This document shows, in pieces, positions 54,536-63,255 of a stretch of DNA of 64,000 nt. A model generated the notes under the pieces. It saw only the letters and a program-made list of their open reading frames with translations. It was not told where the DNA came from and did no database searches. The stretch is taken from contig NZ_JACXYU010000006.1 of the NCBI RefSeq assembly GCF_014779715.1, positions 62,001 to 126,000 on the forward strand, given 5' to 3'. Origin of the DNA: Streptomyces chumphonensis. GTDB lineage: Bacteria; Actinomycetota; Actinomycetes; Streptomycetales; Streptomycetaceae. A program made the translations under genes and the position numbers. Positions within the stretch are counted from its first letter, which is position 1. Each line of letters begins with the position of its first letter.

Positions 54536-54573
54536 CGGACCCCCGGCCATCCGGTCGGGGGTCCGTCGTTTTT
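54536..54573 (+). terminator. Rho-independent terminator of the M23 gene
   Basis: A 10-bp stem (54536-54545 with 54556-54565) followed by TCG and a run of five T (54569-54573). This is the only one with a clear T run in the window. Confidence 0.85.
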
Positions 54574-54673
54574 CCGTCTCCTCACCCGGAGCCGTCCGCA
54601 GAAAGCGAAGAGTGGAATACAGTGCGGGGAAGCGGTACCTGGAAAACGTGGGGATAACGGCGGAGGTCGGGGT

Positions 54674-55369
54674 ATGCGCATTTCCGCGCACACGGTGTGC
54701 ACGGCGGTTCGGGACGACATCGTGAGCGGTGCCTTCCCGCCGGGTTTCCGGCTGACCGAGGAACTACTCGCGCGCCGCTACGGCGTTTCCCGGGTGCCGG
54801 TGCGGGAGGCCCTGCGAGCCCTGGAGTCCGAGGGGTTCGTCACCAGCCGGCGGCACGTGGGAGCCTGCGTGGCCCGGCCGACCGAGCAGGAGGCGGCCGA
54901 TCTGCTGGACATGCGTGCGCTGCTGGAGCCCCTCGGCACGGCCCGCGCGGCGCACCGCCGGACGGAGGCCCACCTGAAGGTGCTGCGCGGTCTGGTACGG
55001 CTGGGTCGGGAGCGGGCCGAGCACGGACACCTCTCCGACCTGCGACCCCTGGGGGACTGGTTCCACGAGACCCTCGCCCAGGCGTCCGGCACCCCCACCC
55101 TGGCCGCGGTGCTGGTGCAACTGCGCCGCAAGATCGCCTGGCTCTACGCGGTCGACCAGCAGGACGACCCGTCGGCGGCGGACCGCGCCACCGCAGTGTG
55201 GCACGAGCACGGTGCCATCGTCGACGCCGTCGCCCGGCGGGACGCCGAACGGGCCAGGGGCCTCGCGGCCGCACATGTCGAGCGGGCGGGTGCGATACGC
55301 CGCGCCCAGCGGCCGGTGACGGTGAGGACAACGAAACCTGCCGTCAACACGGCGCGCGGCCCCCTTTAA
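54674..55369 (+). CDS. GntR-family regulator (FadR subfamily)
   Basis: A 231-aa regulator: winged helix (FRLTEELLARRYGVSRVPVREALRALESEGFV) followed by an FCD domain (LLDMRALLEPLGTARAA, GDWFHETLAQASGTPTLAAVL, EHGAIVDAVARRDAERARG). ATG at 54674 has GGAGG. It faces ptsH convergently with 159 bp between. A weak GTAT-N6-ATAC repeat (55378-55391) in a small AT-rich patch lies just after the stop. Ligand and targets are unknown. Confidence 0.9.
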   Translation: MRISAHTVCTAVRDDIVSGAFPPGFRLTEELLARRYGVSRVPVREALRALESEGFVTSRRHVGACVARPTEQEAADLLDMRALLEPLGTARAAHRRTEAHLKVLRGLVRLGRERAEHGHLSDLRPLGDWFHETLAQASGTPTLAAVLVQLRRKIAWLYAVDQQDDPSAADRATAVWHEHGAIVDAVARRDAERARGLAAAHVERAGAIRRAQRPVTVRTTKPAVNTARGPL

Positions 55370-55528
55370 CACAAGCCGTATACAAAAATACTCGGGAATG
55401 CGCGCTCCCTTTCTTCGAGGCGTTTCGCCCGGCTGCGCCATTTCCCGTGCACGGCGCCGGAACCGGAAAGTCCATTCCGTGCCGTGCTTTTCCCGGCGTC
55501 CGGTACGGCTCGTCGATCCTGCCCCGGT

Positions 55529-55810
55529 TCACACCGTCTCCGGCATGTCCTCCAGTCCTTCACCGACCAGTTTCGCCAGCCGGTCCAGTGCCGCGTCGGC
55601 ACCCTCCGCGTCAGAGGTCAGCAGCACCTCATCGCCCTTCTCCGCGCCGAGGCCCAGCACGCCGAGCATGGAGGCGGCGTTCACCGGGGGCCCGTCACCC
55701 TTGGCGACGGTGATCGGGACGCCCGTGGCCGTCGCGGCCCGGACGAAGATCGCGGCGGGGCGGGCGTGCAGCCCCTCAGCCCAGCCGACGGTGACGCGAC
55801 GCTCAGCCAT
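55529..55810 (-). CDS. ptsH: phosphocarrier protein HPr
   Basis: A 93-aa HPr, the histidine phosphocarrier of the sugar phosphotransferase system. The phosphorylated His15 is in GLHARPAA, and the regulatory Ser region reads NAASMLGV. It passes phosphate from enzyme I to the sugar-specific EIIA proteins. GAAGGG precedes the ATG. It stands alone; ptsI and crr are elsewhere, as usual in Streptomyces. Confidence 0.96.
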   Translation of the reverse strand: MAERRVTVGWAEGLHARPAAIFVRAATATGVPITVAKGDGPPVNAASMLGVLGLGAEKGDEVLLTSDAEGADAALDRLAKLVGEGLEDMPETV

Positions 55811-55953
55811 GGTGATGCCCTTCGCTCGGAGCCTGCCGGACCAGCTTCGCACGCGGGGGCGCGGACGGCCGGTCCACCGCCCCGCCCCCGGCCGTCGTGC
55901 GCGGCGATCGCCCGGGACGGGGCGGAGGCGAGCGCGGCGGCACCGGCGCGCCG

Positions 55954-55959
55954 TACGCT
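55954..55959 (+). promoter_or_regulatory. candidate -10 of pat, leaderless start
   Basis: TACGCT lies 7 nt before the ATG of the Pat gene and no ribosome site is present. Confidence 0.45.
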
Positions 55960-55966
55960 GGGGCGC

Positions 55967-58678
55967 ATGCAGACGCCCCCGGAGCGCGCGTACCCGACCC
56001 ACTGGGAAGCCGACGTGGTGCTGCGCGACGGCGGGACGGCCCGCGTCCGGCCCATCACCGAGGACGACGCCGACCGCCTGGTCAGCTTCTACGAGCAGGT
56101 CTCGGACGAGTCGAAGTACTACCGGTTCTTCGCCCCGTACCCGCGCCTGTCCGCCCGTGACGTGCGCCGGTTCACCCAGCACGACTACGTGGACCGGGTG
56201 GGCCTGGCCGCCATCGTGGGCGGTGAGTTCATCGCCACCGTCCGGTACGACCGGACCGACGCCACGGGCCGTCCGGCCTCCGCCCCGGCCGACCGGGCCG
56301 AGGTCGCCTTCCTCGTGCAGGACGCCCACCAGGGGCGCGGCGTCGCCTCCGCGCTGCTGGAGCACATCGCCGCCTGTGCCAGGGAGCGCGGCGTGCGCCG
56401 CTTCACCGCCGAGGTCCTGCCCGCCAACACCAAGATGGCGAAGGTCTTCACCGACGCCGGCTACTCCCAGCAGCGCAGCTTCGAGGACGGCTCCGTCCAC
56501 CTCACGCTCGACCTCGAACCCACCGAGCGCTCGGTGGCCGTCATGCGGGCCCGTGAACAGCGGGCCGAGGCGCGGTCGGTCCAGCGGCTCCTGGCGCCCT
56601 CGTCGGTCGCCGTCGTCGGTGTCCGGCGGCGGCCGGGCGGAGCGGGACGCACCGTCCTGGAGTCCCTGCGCGGCGCGGGCTACACCGGGCGCGTGCACGC
56701 CGTGAACGCGGGGCTGCCCGAGGGCGCTTCGGTGCTGGAGGCGCTGGAGGGGGTGAGCGCGCACCGCTCGGTGCGCGACATCCCGGACCCGGTCGACCTG
56801 GCCGTCGTGGCCGTGCCCGCGTCCGCCGTCGACGCCGTGGTCACCGAGTGCGGCGAGCACGGGGTGCAGGGCGTCGTGGTCCTCTCCGCCGACTTCGACC
56901 GGGCCGCCCAGCGCGAACTGGTCCGCAAGGCCCGCTCCTACGGCATGCGCCTCATCGGCCCGAACGCCTTCGGCCTCGTCAACACCGCCCCCGACGTACG
57001 GCTGAACGCCACCCTGGCCAGCCGCACGCCCGAGCGCGGCCGGATCGGGCTGTTCACCCAGTCCGGCGCGATCGGCATCGCCCTCCTCGGCGGGCTCCAC
57101 CGGCGCGGGACCGGGCCGTCGTCCTTCGTCTCGGCCGGGAACCGGGCCGACGTCTCCGGCAACGACGTCCTGCAGTTCTGGGACGACGACCCGGACACCG
57201 ACGTCGTCCTGATGTACCTGGAGTCCTTCGGCAACCCGCGCAAGTTCACCCGCCTGGTCCGCCGCACCGCCGCACGCAAGCCCGTCGTGGTGGTGCGCGG
57301 GGCGCGGCACAGCGGCAGCGCACCGCCGCCCGGACACGCGGTGCCCGCCATCCGCACCCCGGACGCCACCGTCTCGGTGCTGCTGCGGCAGGCCGGCGTC
57401 CTGCTCGTGGACACCGTCACCGAGTTGGTGGACACCGGGCTCCAGCTCGCCTTCCAACCGCTTCCGGCCGGGCCGCGGATCGCGATGCTGGGCAACGCGG
57501 AGTCGCTGTGCCTGCTCACCTACGACGCGTGCCTCGCCCAGGGCCTGCGCCCGCGCGACCCGGTCGATCTCACCTCCTCCGCCACCCCCGGGGACTTCCA
57601 CCGGGCGCTGGCCGAAGCGCTCGCCGATCCGGGCACGGACGCCGTGGTCGTCACCGCGATCCCCTGGGTGGACGACCGGGGCGCGGAGGAGCTGGCGGAC
57701 GCGTTGCAGCACGCGGCGGCCGGATCCGGAAAGCCCGTGGCCGTCGTCCATCTGGCCATCGAGGGCCTCGACGACGCCCTGAGCGCGCGCCGCATCCCCG
57801 CCTATCCCGCCCCCGAGCGGGCCGTCCGGGCGCTCGCCGAGGCGGTCCGCTACGCGCAGTGGCGGCGGGACGCCGAGCGGCCCGGCCGGGTGCCGGAGGA
57901 GGACGTCGACGAGGCCGGAGCGGCCGCGGCCGTCTCCCGCGTCCTGTACGGTGCCGCCCCGGAGTCCGACGGGCGGTCCGCGCGCCCGCGCGGCGTCACC
58001 CTGCCGGCCCCCGACGCCGCCGCGTTGCTGGCCTGCTACGGCGTCCCGGTGCTGCCGGTGCGCCCGGCGCCGGACCCCGACGCCGCCGTGGCGGCGGCCG
58101 CCGGGGTGGGGTACCCCGTGGCGCTCAAGACGACGGCCCCGCACCTGCGGCACCGGGCGGATCTCGGCGGGGTGCGGCTGGACATCGTCTCGGAGTCGCA
58201 GTTGCGCCGCGTGTACGGCGAGTTCACCGACGCCCTCGGCTCACCCGCCGAGCTGCGCCCGGTCGTGCAGACGATGGTGCCGCGCGGTGTGGACACCGTC
58301 GTGCGGGCCGCTGTGGACCCGGCCATCGGGACCGTCCTGTCGTTCGGGCTGGCAGGTCCGCCCTCGGAGCTGCTGGGGGACGTGGCGCACCGCCTCGTGC
58401 CCGTCACCGACCGCGAGGCGGCCCAGCTCGTGCGGTCCCTGCGGACGGCGCCCATGCTCTTCGGCTGGCGCGGTGCCGCACCGGTGGACACCGCCGCGCT
58501 GGAGGACCTGCTGCTGCGCGTCTCCCGGCTCGTCGACGACCATCCCGAGATCGTCTCCGTCGACCTGGAACCGGTGGTCGTCGCCGCCCGGGGGCTGACC
58601 GCCCTCGACGCCGTCGTCCGGCTCGCCCCGCCCCCCGCCACCACCGACCTCGGGCCCCGGCGGCTCTCCGCGTGGTGA
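55967..58678 (+). CDS. protein lysine acetyltransferase Pat with N-terminal GNAT and acyl-CoA-synthetase domains
   Basis: A 903-aa enzyme. Residues 1-185 are a GNAT domain (AEVAFLVQDAHQGRGVASALLEH, acetyl-CoA loop). Next are a CoA-binding domain (APSSVAVVGVRRRPGGAG), a ligase domain (LIGPNAFGLVN, GLFTQSGAIG) and a C-terminal ATP-grasp (VGYPVALKTTAPHLRHRADLGGV, VVQTMVPRGVD). The GNAT-first order is that of S. lividans PatA, which acetylates acetoacetyl-CoA and other synthetases. Salmonella Pat has the reverse order. Confidence 0.9.
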   Translation: MQTPPERAYPTHWEADVVLRDGGTARVRPITEDDADRLVSFYEQVSDESKYYRFFAPYPRLSARDVRRFTQHDYVDRVGLAAIVGGEFIATVRYDRTDATGRPASAPADRAEVAFLVQDAHQGRGVASALLEHIAACARERGVRRFTAEVLPANTKMAKVFTDAGYSQQRSFEDGSVHLTLDLEPTERSVAVMRAREQRAEARSVQRLLAPSSVAVVGVRRRPGGAGRTVLESLRGAGYTGRVHAVNAGLPEGASVLEALEGVSAHRSVRDIPDPVDLAVVAVPASAVDAVVTECGEHGVQGVVVLSADFDRAAQRELVRKARSYGMRLIGPNAFGLVNTAPDVRLNATLASRTPERGRIGLFTQSGAIGIALLGGLHRRGTGPSSFVSAGNRADVSGNDVLQFWDDDPDTDVVLMYLESFGNPRKFTRLVRRTAARKPVVVVRGARHSGSAPPPGHAVPAIRTPDATVSVLLRQAGVLLVDTVTELVDTGLQLAFQPLPAGPRIAMLGNAESLCLLTYDACLAQGLRPRDPVDLTSSATPGDFHRALAEALADPGTDAVVVTAIPWVDDRGAEELADALQHAAAGSGKPVAVVHLAIEGLDDALSARRIPAYPAPERAVRALAEAVRYAQWRRDAERPGRVPEEDVDEAGAAAAVSRVLYGAAPESDGRSARPRGVTLPAPDAAALLACYGVPVLPVRPAPDPDAAVAAAAGVGYPVALKTTAPHLRHRADLGGVRLDIVSESQLRRVYGEFTDALGSPAELRPVVQTMVPRGVDTVVRAAVDPAIGTVLSFGLAGPPSELLGDVAHRLVPVTDREAAQLVRSLRTAPMLFGWRGAAPVDTAALEDLLLRVSRLVDDHPEIVSVDLEPVVVAARGLTALDAVVRLAPPPATTDLGPRRLSAW

Positions 58679-58679
58679 C

Positions 58680-58726
58680 GCCCGCCCGGCGGTCCGCCTC
58701 GAACGGAGGGCCCCCGCCGGACGGGC
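58680..58726 (+). terminator. imperfect hairpin after pat
   Basis: GCCCGCCCGGCGG (58680-58692) pairs with CCGCCGGACGGGC (58714-58726) with one mismatch, in the 63-bp gap before the next gene. Confidence 0.55.
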
Positions 58727-58728
58727 CT

Positions 58729-58734
58729 TAGGAT
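58729..58734 (+). promoter_or_regulatory. candidate -10, leaderless start
   Basis: TAGGAT lies 7 nt before the ATG of the DUF5998 gene with no ribosome site. Confidence 0.45.
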
Positions 58735-58741
58735 GGGCCGC

Positions 58742-59326
58742 ATGGCGAAGACCGGAACGACGACGCAGGGGCTGCGGACGGCGATCGAACGCAGCGGCTA
58801 CTACCCGGCCCTCGTGGCCGAGGCAGTGGAGGCCGCGGTCGGCGGCGAGCCGGTCACCTCCTTCGTCGTGCACCAGGAGACGACGTTCGACGCCAACGAG
58901 GTGCGGCGCCATGTGACCGTGCTCGTCCTGACCGGCACCCGGTTCATCGTCAGCCACACCGACGAGCAGGCCGCCGACAGCGGTTCGCCCGTGCCGTACG
59001 CCACGACCTCCACCGAGTCGGTGCGGCTGGAGCGGATCTCCTCGGTCGTGCTGAGCCGGGTGGTGGCCAACCCGGAGGCGTACCGGCCGGGCACGCTGCC
59101 GCGCGAGGTCGTCCTCACCATCGGCTGGGGCGCCGTCAACCGGATCGACCTGGAGCCCGCCGCCTGCGGCGACCCCAACTGCGAGGCCGACCACGGCTAC
59201 ACCGGCTCCACCACGGCGGACGACCTGTCCCTGCGGGTGAGCGAGGCGGGCGACGGGCCCGACACCGTCCGGCAGGCGCTCGACTTCGCGCAGAGCCTGT
59301 CCGAGGCCACGGTGGCTGCCCGCTGA
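58742..59326 (+). CDS. DUF5998 protein
   Basis: A 194-aa actinobacterial protein of unknown function. A helical start (LRTAIERSGYYPALVAEAVEAAVGGEP) leads to a beta-rich PH-like core (SFVVHQETTFDANEVRRHVTVLVLTGTRFIVSHTDE) and a CGDPNCEADHG turn that could bind metal. No catalytic motif is seen. Its stop overlaps the next ATG (TGATG), so it is translationally coupled to the phosphodiesterase. Confidence 0.82.
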   Translation: MAKTGTTTQGLRTAIERSGYYPALVAEAVEAAVGGEPVTSFVVHQETTFDANEVRRHVTVLVLTGTRFIVSHTDEQAADSGSPVPYATTSTESVRLERISSVVLSRVVANPEAYRPGTLPREVVLTIGWGAVNRIDLEPAACGDPNCEADHGYTGSTTADDLSLRVSEAGDGPDTVRQALDFAQSLSEATVAAR

Positions 59327-60534
59327 TGATCCAGGCGACCCCCGCGGACCCGGCCTGGGCCGAACCCGTACCGCTCGACCCGCGCACCGCGCCCGTGCCC
59401 CGCTACGGCACGGCGTCGCTCGCCGACGTCCTGCCCGCCGCCGCGGCGGGCCTCGGCGTGCCCGGACTGCGGTCCGGGCTCGCGCTGGAGCCGGCCGACC
59501 GCGTCTGCGTCTTCCTCGTCGACGGCCTCGGCTGGGACGCGCTGCGGTCCCACCCGGCCCAGGCGCCCTTCCTGACCTCGCTGCTGCCCGGCTCGACGAA
59601 CGGCACGGGGGAGCCCATCACCTCCGGTTTCCCCTCGACGACGGCCACTTCCCTGGCCTCCGTGGGCACCGGCCAGGTTCCCGGCGCACACGGACTTCCC
59701 GGCTACGCCGTGCTCGATCCCGACGCGGGTTCGCTGATGAACCAGCTGCGCTGGCAGCCGTGGACGGACCCGCACGTCTGGCAGCCCTACCCCACGGTCT
59801 TCCAGCTGGCCCACGCGGCGGGCGTCGAGACCAGCCAGGTCTCCGCGCCGCACTTCGAGCACACGCCGCTCACCAAGATCGCCCTGTCCGGTGGGACGTT
59901 CCTCGGCCGGCTCTCCGGTGAGGACCGCATGGACCTCGCCGCCCGGCGGCTGGCCGCCGCCGACCGCTCCCTCGTCTACACCTACTACGCCGACCTCGAC
60001 GGCAACGGTCACCGCCACGGCGTCGACTCCGACGCCTGGCGCGAACAGCTGGCCTACGTCGACCGGCTCGCGCAGCGCCTGGCCGAGCAGCTCCCGCCGC
60101 GCAGCGTGCTCTACGTCACCGCCGACCACGGCATGGTCGACGTCCCGCCCGGCTCGCCCTCGCGCTTCGACTTCGACGAGGACTGGGAGCTGAGCGCCGG
60201 GGTGGCCCTCCTCGGCGGAGAGGGCCGGGCCCGTCACCTGTACGCCGTGCCCGGCGCCGCCGCCGACGTGCACACCGTCTGGCGGGAGGTCCTGGCCGAC
60301 GAGGCCTGGGTCGCCACCCGGGACGAGGCGATCGAGCTGGGCTGGTTCGGCCCGCCCGGGCGGGGCGTGGACGAGCGGGTCCACCGGCGCATCGGGGACG
60401 TCGTCGTCGCGATGAACGGCACCGCGGCCGTCGTCGCCACCCGGACGGAGCCCAACGAGTCGGCGCTGATCGGCATGCACGGTTCGGTGACCCCGGCCGA
60501 GCAGCTCGTGCCGTTGCTGGAGGTCCGTACCTGA
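59326..60534 (+). CDS. nucleotide pyrophosphatase/phosphodiesterase-like protein
   Basis: A 402-aa alkaline phosphatase-superfamily enzyme without signal peptide. Two-metal site residues are visible: Asp in FLVDGLGW, nucleophile Thr in GFPSTTATS, acids and His in YYADLDGNGHRHG, TADHGMVD and GMHGS. Relatives hydrolyse phosphodiester or nucleotide pyrophosphate bonds. It is coupled to the DUF5998 gene upstream and lies 83 bp before thymidine kinase. The substrate is unknown. Confidence 0.88.
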   Translation: MIQATPADPAWAEPVPLDPRTAPVPRYGTASLADVLPAAAAGLGVPGLRSGLALEPADRVCVFLVDGLGWDALRSHPAQAPFLTSLLPGSTNGTGEPITSGFPSTTATSLASVGTGQVPGAHGLPGYAVLDPDAGSLMNQLRWQPWTDPHVWQPYPTVFQLAHAAGVETSQVSAPHFEHTPLTKIALSGGTFLGRLSGEDRMDLAARRLAAADRSLVYTYYADLDGNGHRHGVDSDAWREQLAYVDRLAQRLAEQLPPRSVLYVTADHGMVDVPPGSPSRFDFDEDWELSAGVALLGGEGRARHLYAVPGAAADVHTVWREVLADEAWVATRDEAIELGWFGPPGRGVDERVHRRIGDVVVAMNGTAAVVATRTEPNESALIGMHGSVTPAEQLVPLLEVRT

Positions 60535-60617
60535 CGTCCGGCGCCCCGCGCCGACCCGCACGACACGTCCGAAACCCGACGACCCGGCGACCACAGCGAA
60601 GGGGGGCCGCACCTGCC

Positions 60618-61307
60618 ATGCCCGAACTCGTCTTCTTCAGCGGCACGATGGACTGCGGCAAGAGCACACTCGCCCTGCAGATCCAGCACAACCGGGCCGC
60701 CCGGGGGCTCCAGGGCATGATCTTCACCCGCAACGACCGGGCGGGCGCCGGCCGGCTCTCCTCCCGGCTGGGGCTGGTCACCGACGCCGTGGAGGCCGAC
60801 GAGGAGTTCGACTTCCATGCCTGCCTCGTCCGCCACCTCACCGCGGGCGGGCGGGCGGACTACGTCATCGCCGACGAGGCGCAGTTCCTGACGCCCGGCC
60901 AGATCGACCAGCTCGCGCGGGTGGTGGACGACCTGGGCATCGACGTGTTCGCGTTCGGCATCACCACCGACTTCCGCACCCGCCTCTTCCCCGGCTCCCA
61001 GCGGCTCGTCGAGCTCGCCGACCGGGTGGAGGTGCTCCAGGTCGAGGGCCTGTGCTGGTGCGGTGCCCGGGCCACCCACAACGCCCGCACCGTGGCCGGG
61101 CGCATGGTGGTGGAGGGTGCGCAGGTCGTCGTGGGCGACGTCGCGGGCGGTGCCGAGGACGGCGGGCAGCCCCGCGACGTCGGCTACGAGGTCCTGTGCC
61201 GCCGCCACCACCGGCGCCGGCTCACCGCGGCGGCGGCCCGGGCGGGCGCCCTCTCGCCCGACGTGCTCCCCGTCGACGGGGCGGCGCTGCCCGCGCCCCG
61301 CCGCTGA
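60618..61307 (+). CDS. tdk: thymidine kinase (type II)
   Basis: A 229-aa TK1-like kinase that phosphorylates thymidine. The P-loop is GTMDCGKST (residues 9-17), not the usual GPMFSGKT, but the rest fits: VIADEAQFL, FGITTDFR lid region, and a zinc ribbon with CWCG ... CRRHH. It ends 6 bp before the convergent VOC gene. It is probably transcribed with the phosphodiesterase gene. Confidence 0.85.
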   Translation: MPELVFFSGTMDCGKSTLALQIQHNRAARGLQGMIFTRNDRAGAGRLSSRLGLVTDAVEADEEFDFHACLVRHLTAGGRADYVIADEAQFLTPGQIDQLARVVDDLGIDVFAFGITTDFRTRLFPGSQRLVELADRVEVLQVEGLCWCGARATHNARTVAGRMVVEGAQVVVGDVAGGAEDGGQPRDVGYEVLCRRHHRRRLTAAAARAGALSPDVLPVDGAALPAPRR

Positions 61308-61313
61308 GGCCGG

Positions 61314-62120
61314 TCAGCCGCGCTCGCGGCGGGTCACGGCGTCCTGCGGGTCGGTCATGCGGATCACGGCGAAGTGCGCGCCCTCCGGGTCGGTGACGTG
61401 TGCGATCCGGCCGTAGGGCGACTCGCGCGGCTCCCGGACGAGGTGGCCGCCCAGTTCGGTGACCTGCCGGGCGGCCTCGTCGGCGTCCGCCACGGCGAAG
61501 TACGTCGTCCAGTGCGAGCCCCGGTCACGGGGAAGCGACCGCCCCACCCCGCGGACGCCCCCGACGGCGCGCCCGTCCAGCCGGAGCGTCAGGTAGTCGG
61601 TGTCGGTGGCCGCGGCGGGCTCGGTCGTGTAGCCGAAGACCCGGGAGTAGAAGGGGCTCACCGCGAAGCCGTCGGCGGTGACCAGTTCGTTCCACACCGG
61701 TGTGCCGATCGCGCCGTCGGCCGGGACGCCGACATCGGCGCCGGCCTGCCAGATCCCGAAGGTGGCGCCGCCCGGGTCCGCCGCGATCGCCATCCGGCCG
61801 GCCTCCCCGGAGTCCAGCGGCCCCACGCCCACGGTGCCGCCGCAGTCGCGCACGAGGTCGCAGACGGCGTCGGCGTCGTCGGCCGCCAGATACGGCAGCC
61901 AGGCCACCGGTACGGCGCTGCCGTCGCGCATCTCGCCCAGCCCGGCGACCCGCCGGCCGTCGAGGTGCGCGCGGGTGTAGGGGCCGAGCTGTGCCGGCCC
62001 CTCCTCGAACTCCCAGCCGAACAGGTCGCGGTAGAACTTCTCGCTGGCGGCCAGGTCGTGCACCATCAGGCTCGCCCAGCAGGGTGTGCCCGGGGTGAAC
62101 CGAGTCGTGCCCTCGGTCAT
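61314..62120 (-). CDS. VOC-family protein with two glyoxalase-like domains
   Basis: A 268-aa protein of two vicinal-oxygen-chelate repeats (first WASLMVHDLAASEKFYRDLFGWEF to AADPGGATFGIWQ, second NELVTADGFAVSPFYSRVFGYT to VTDPEGAHFAVI). Similar proteins include dioxygenases and antibiotic-resistance or glyoxalase-like enzymes. The metal ligands are not conserved clearly enough to assign a reaction. ATG has GAGGAGACG upstream. Confidence 0.88.
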   Translation of the reverse strand: MTEGTTRFTPGTPCWASLMVHDLAASEKFYRDLFGWEFEEGPAQLGPYTRAHLDGRRVAGLGEMRDGSAVPVAWLPYLAADDADAVCDLVRDCGGTVGVGPLDSGEAGRMAIAADPGGATFGIWQAGADVGVPADGAIGTPVWNELVTADGFAVSPFYSRVFGYTTEPAAATDTDYLTLRLDGRAVGGVRGVGRSLPRDRGSHWTTYFAVADADEAARQVTELGGHLVREPRESPYGRIAHVTDPEGAHFAVIRMTDPQDAVTRRERG

Positions 62121-62397
62121 CTGCGTCGTCTCCTCGGAACCATCGTCGTCGTGGTGTCTCGTCGTGGCGGTCGGGCCGTGCCGTGCGGTGCCCCCTCGGA
62201 CGAGGGCACGCGGGCGGACACGGGGCCAAACGTCGCGGGTGCCCGCCGGGGGCGGGCGTCAATCCGGTGCGCCACCGTGATCGCCCGGGCCGGAGCCGTT
62301 GCGGCCCGGCGAGGGCGCTGCGTGCGGTGTGTAGTCATGCTCGCACTCTCCGGGGCCCGTGTCCCGGTCCGTGGGGTGAATTCCCGCCGGTGTGCGC

Positions 62398-62403
62398 GAC
62401 AAT
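62398..62403 (+). promoter_or_regulatory. candidate -10, leaderless start
   Basis: GACAAT lies 6 nt before the ATG of the sulfurtransferase gene with no ribosome site. Its first base deviates from TANNNT. Confidence 0.35.
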
Positions 62404-62409
62404 GCGCCC

Positions 62410-63255
62410 ATGACTGCCCTGATCTCCGCGTCCGCGCTCGCGGGCGACCCGGCCCCGGCCGACCCGGCCGCCGGACCGGTGCTGCTCGACGTCCGTTACG
62501 AGATGGGCGGCCCCACGGGCCGTTCGGTGTACGAGGCCGGCCACCTGCCGGGCGCCGTCTACGTGGACCTGGAGACGGAACTCGCCGCGCCGCCCGGCCC
62601 CGGCGGACGTCACCCGCTGCCGGACCTCGACGTGTTCGGGGCCGCGATGCGGCGGGCGGGGGTCACCGCGGCCCGGCCCGTGGTCGTCTACGACGGCGGG
62701 CAGGGATGGGCCGCCGCCCGCGCCTGGTGGCTGCTGCGCTACACCGGCCACGGCGACGTGCGCGTCCTCGACGGCGGCTTCGCGGCCTGGGACGGCCCGG
62801 TGACCACCGAGCCGCCCGAGGTGAAGCCGGGTGACTTCCTCCCCGAGCCCGGTGGGATGCCGCTCCTCGACGCCGACGGGGCCGCCGCACTGGCCCGGCG
62901 CGGGGTGCTGCTCGACGCCCGCGCCGCCGAGCGCTACCGGGGCGAGGTCGAGCCCATCGACCCCGTGGCCGGGCACATCCCCGGCGCGCTCTCGGCGCCG
63001 ACGACGCACAACGTCGCGCCCGACGGCAGGCTGCGTCCCGCGGCCGAGCTCCGTGAGCGGTTCGCCGCCCTCGGCGCGCACCGCGACGCCGAGGTCGGGG
63101 TCTACTGCGGGTCCGGGGTCTCGGCCGCGCAGCAGGTCCTGGCCCTTCAGGAGGCGGGCGTCAGCGCCGCCCTGTACGTCGGGTCGTGGTCGCAGTGGTG
63201 CGCCGACCCGGCCCGGCCGGTGGCCACCGGGGCCGGTCCCACGGAGGCGTCCTGA
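62410..63255 (+). CDS. sulfurtransferase with two rhodanese domains
   Basis: A 281-aa SseA-type thiosulfate or 3-mercaptopyruvate sulfurtransferase. The first rhodanese domain is inactive in type (DVRYEMGGPTGRSVYEAGHLPGA, DGGQGWAAARAWW). The second carries the catalytic Cys233 in the loop CGSGVSA, which favours 3-mercaptopyruvate. DARAAERYRGEVEPIDPVAGHIPGA is the inter-strand motif. Its stop overlaps the possible CTG start of the next gene. Confidence 0.93.
   Translation: MTALISASALAGDPAPADPAAGPVLLDVRYEMGGPTGRSVYEAGHLPGAVYVDLETELAAPPGPGGRHPLPDLDVFGAAMRRAGVTAARPVVVYDGGQGWAAARAWWLLRYTGHGDVRVLDGGFAAWDGPVTTEPPEVKPGDFLPEPGGMPLLDADGAAALARRGVLLDARAAERYRGEVEPIDPVAGHIPGALSAPTTHNVAPDGRLRPAAELRERFAALGAHRDAEVGVYCGSGVSAAQQVLALQEAGVSAALYVGSWSQWCADPARPVATGAGPTEAS

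Noticed and set aside
55529..58153. An 874-codon reverse frame running from pat into ptsH
   Set aside because: Only the last 93 codons (55529-55810) are real HPr. The rest is antisense to the Pat protein, whose domains are intact.
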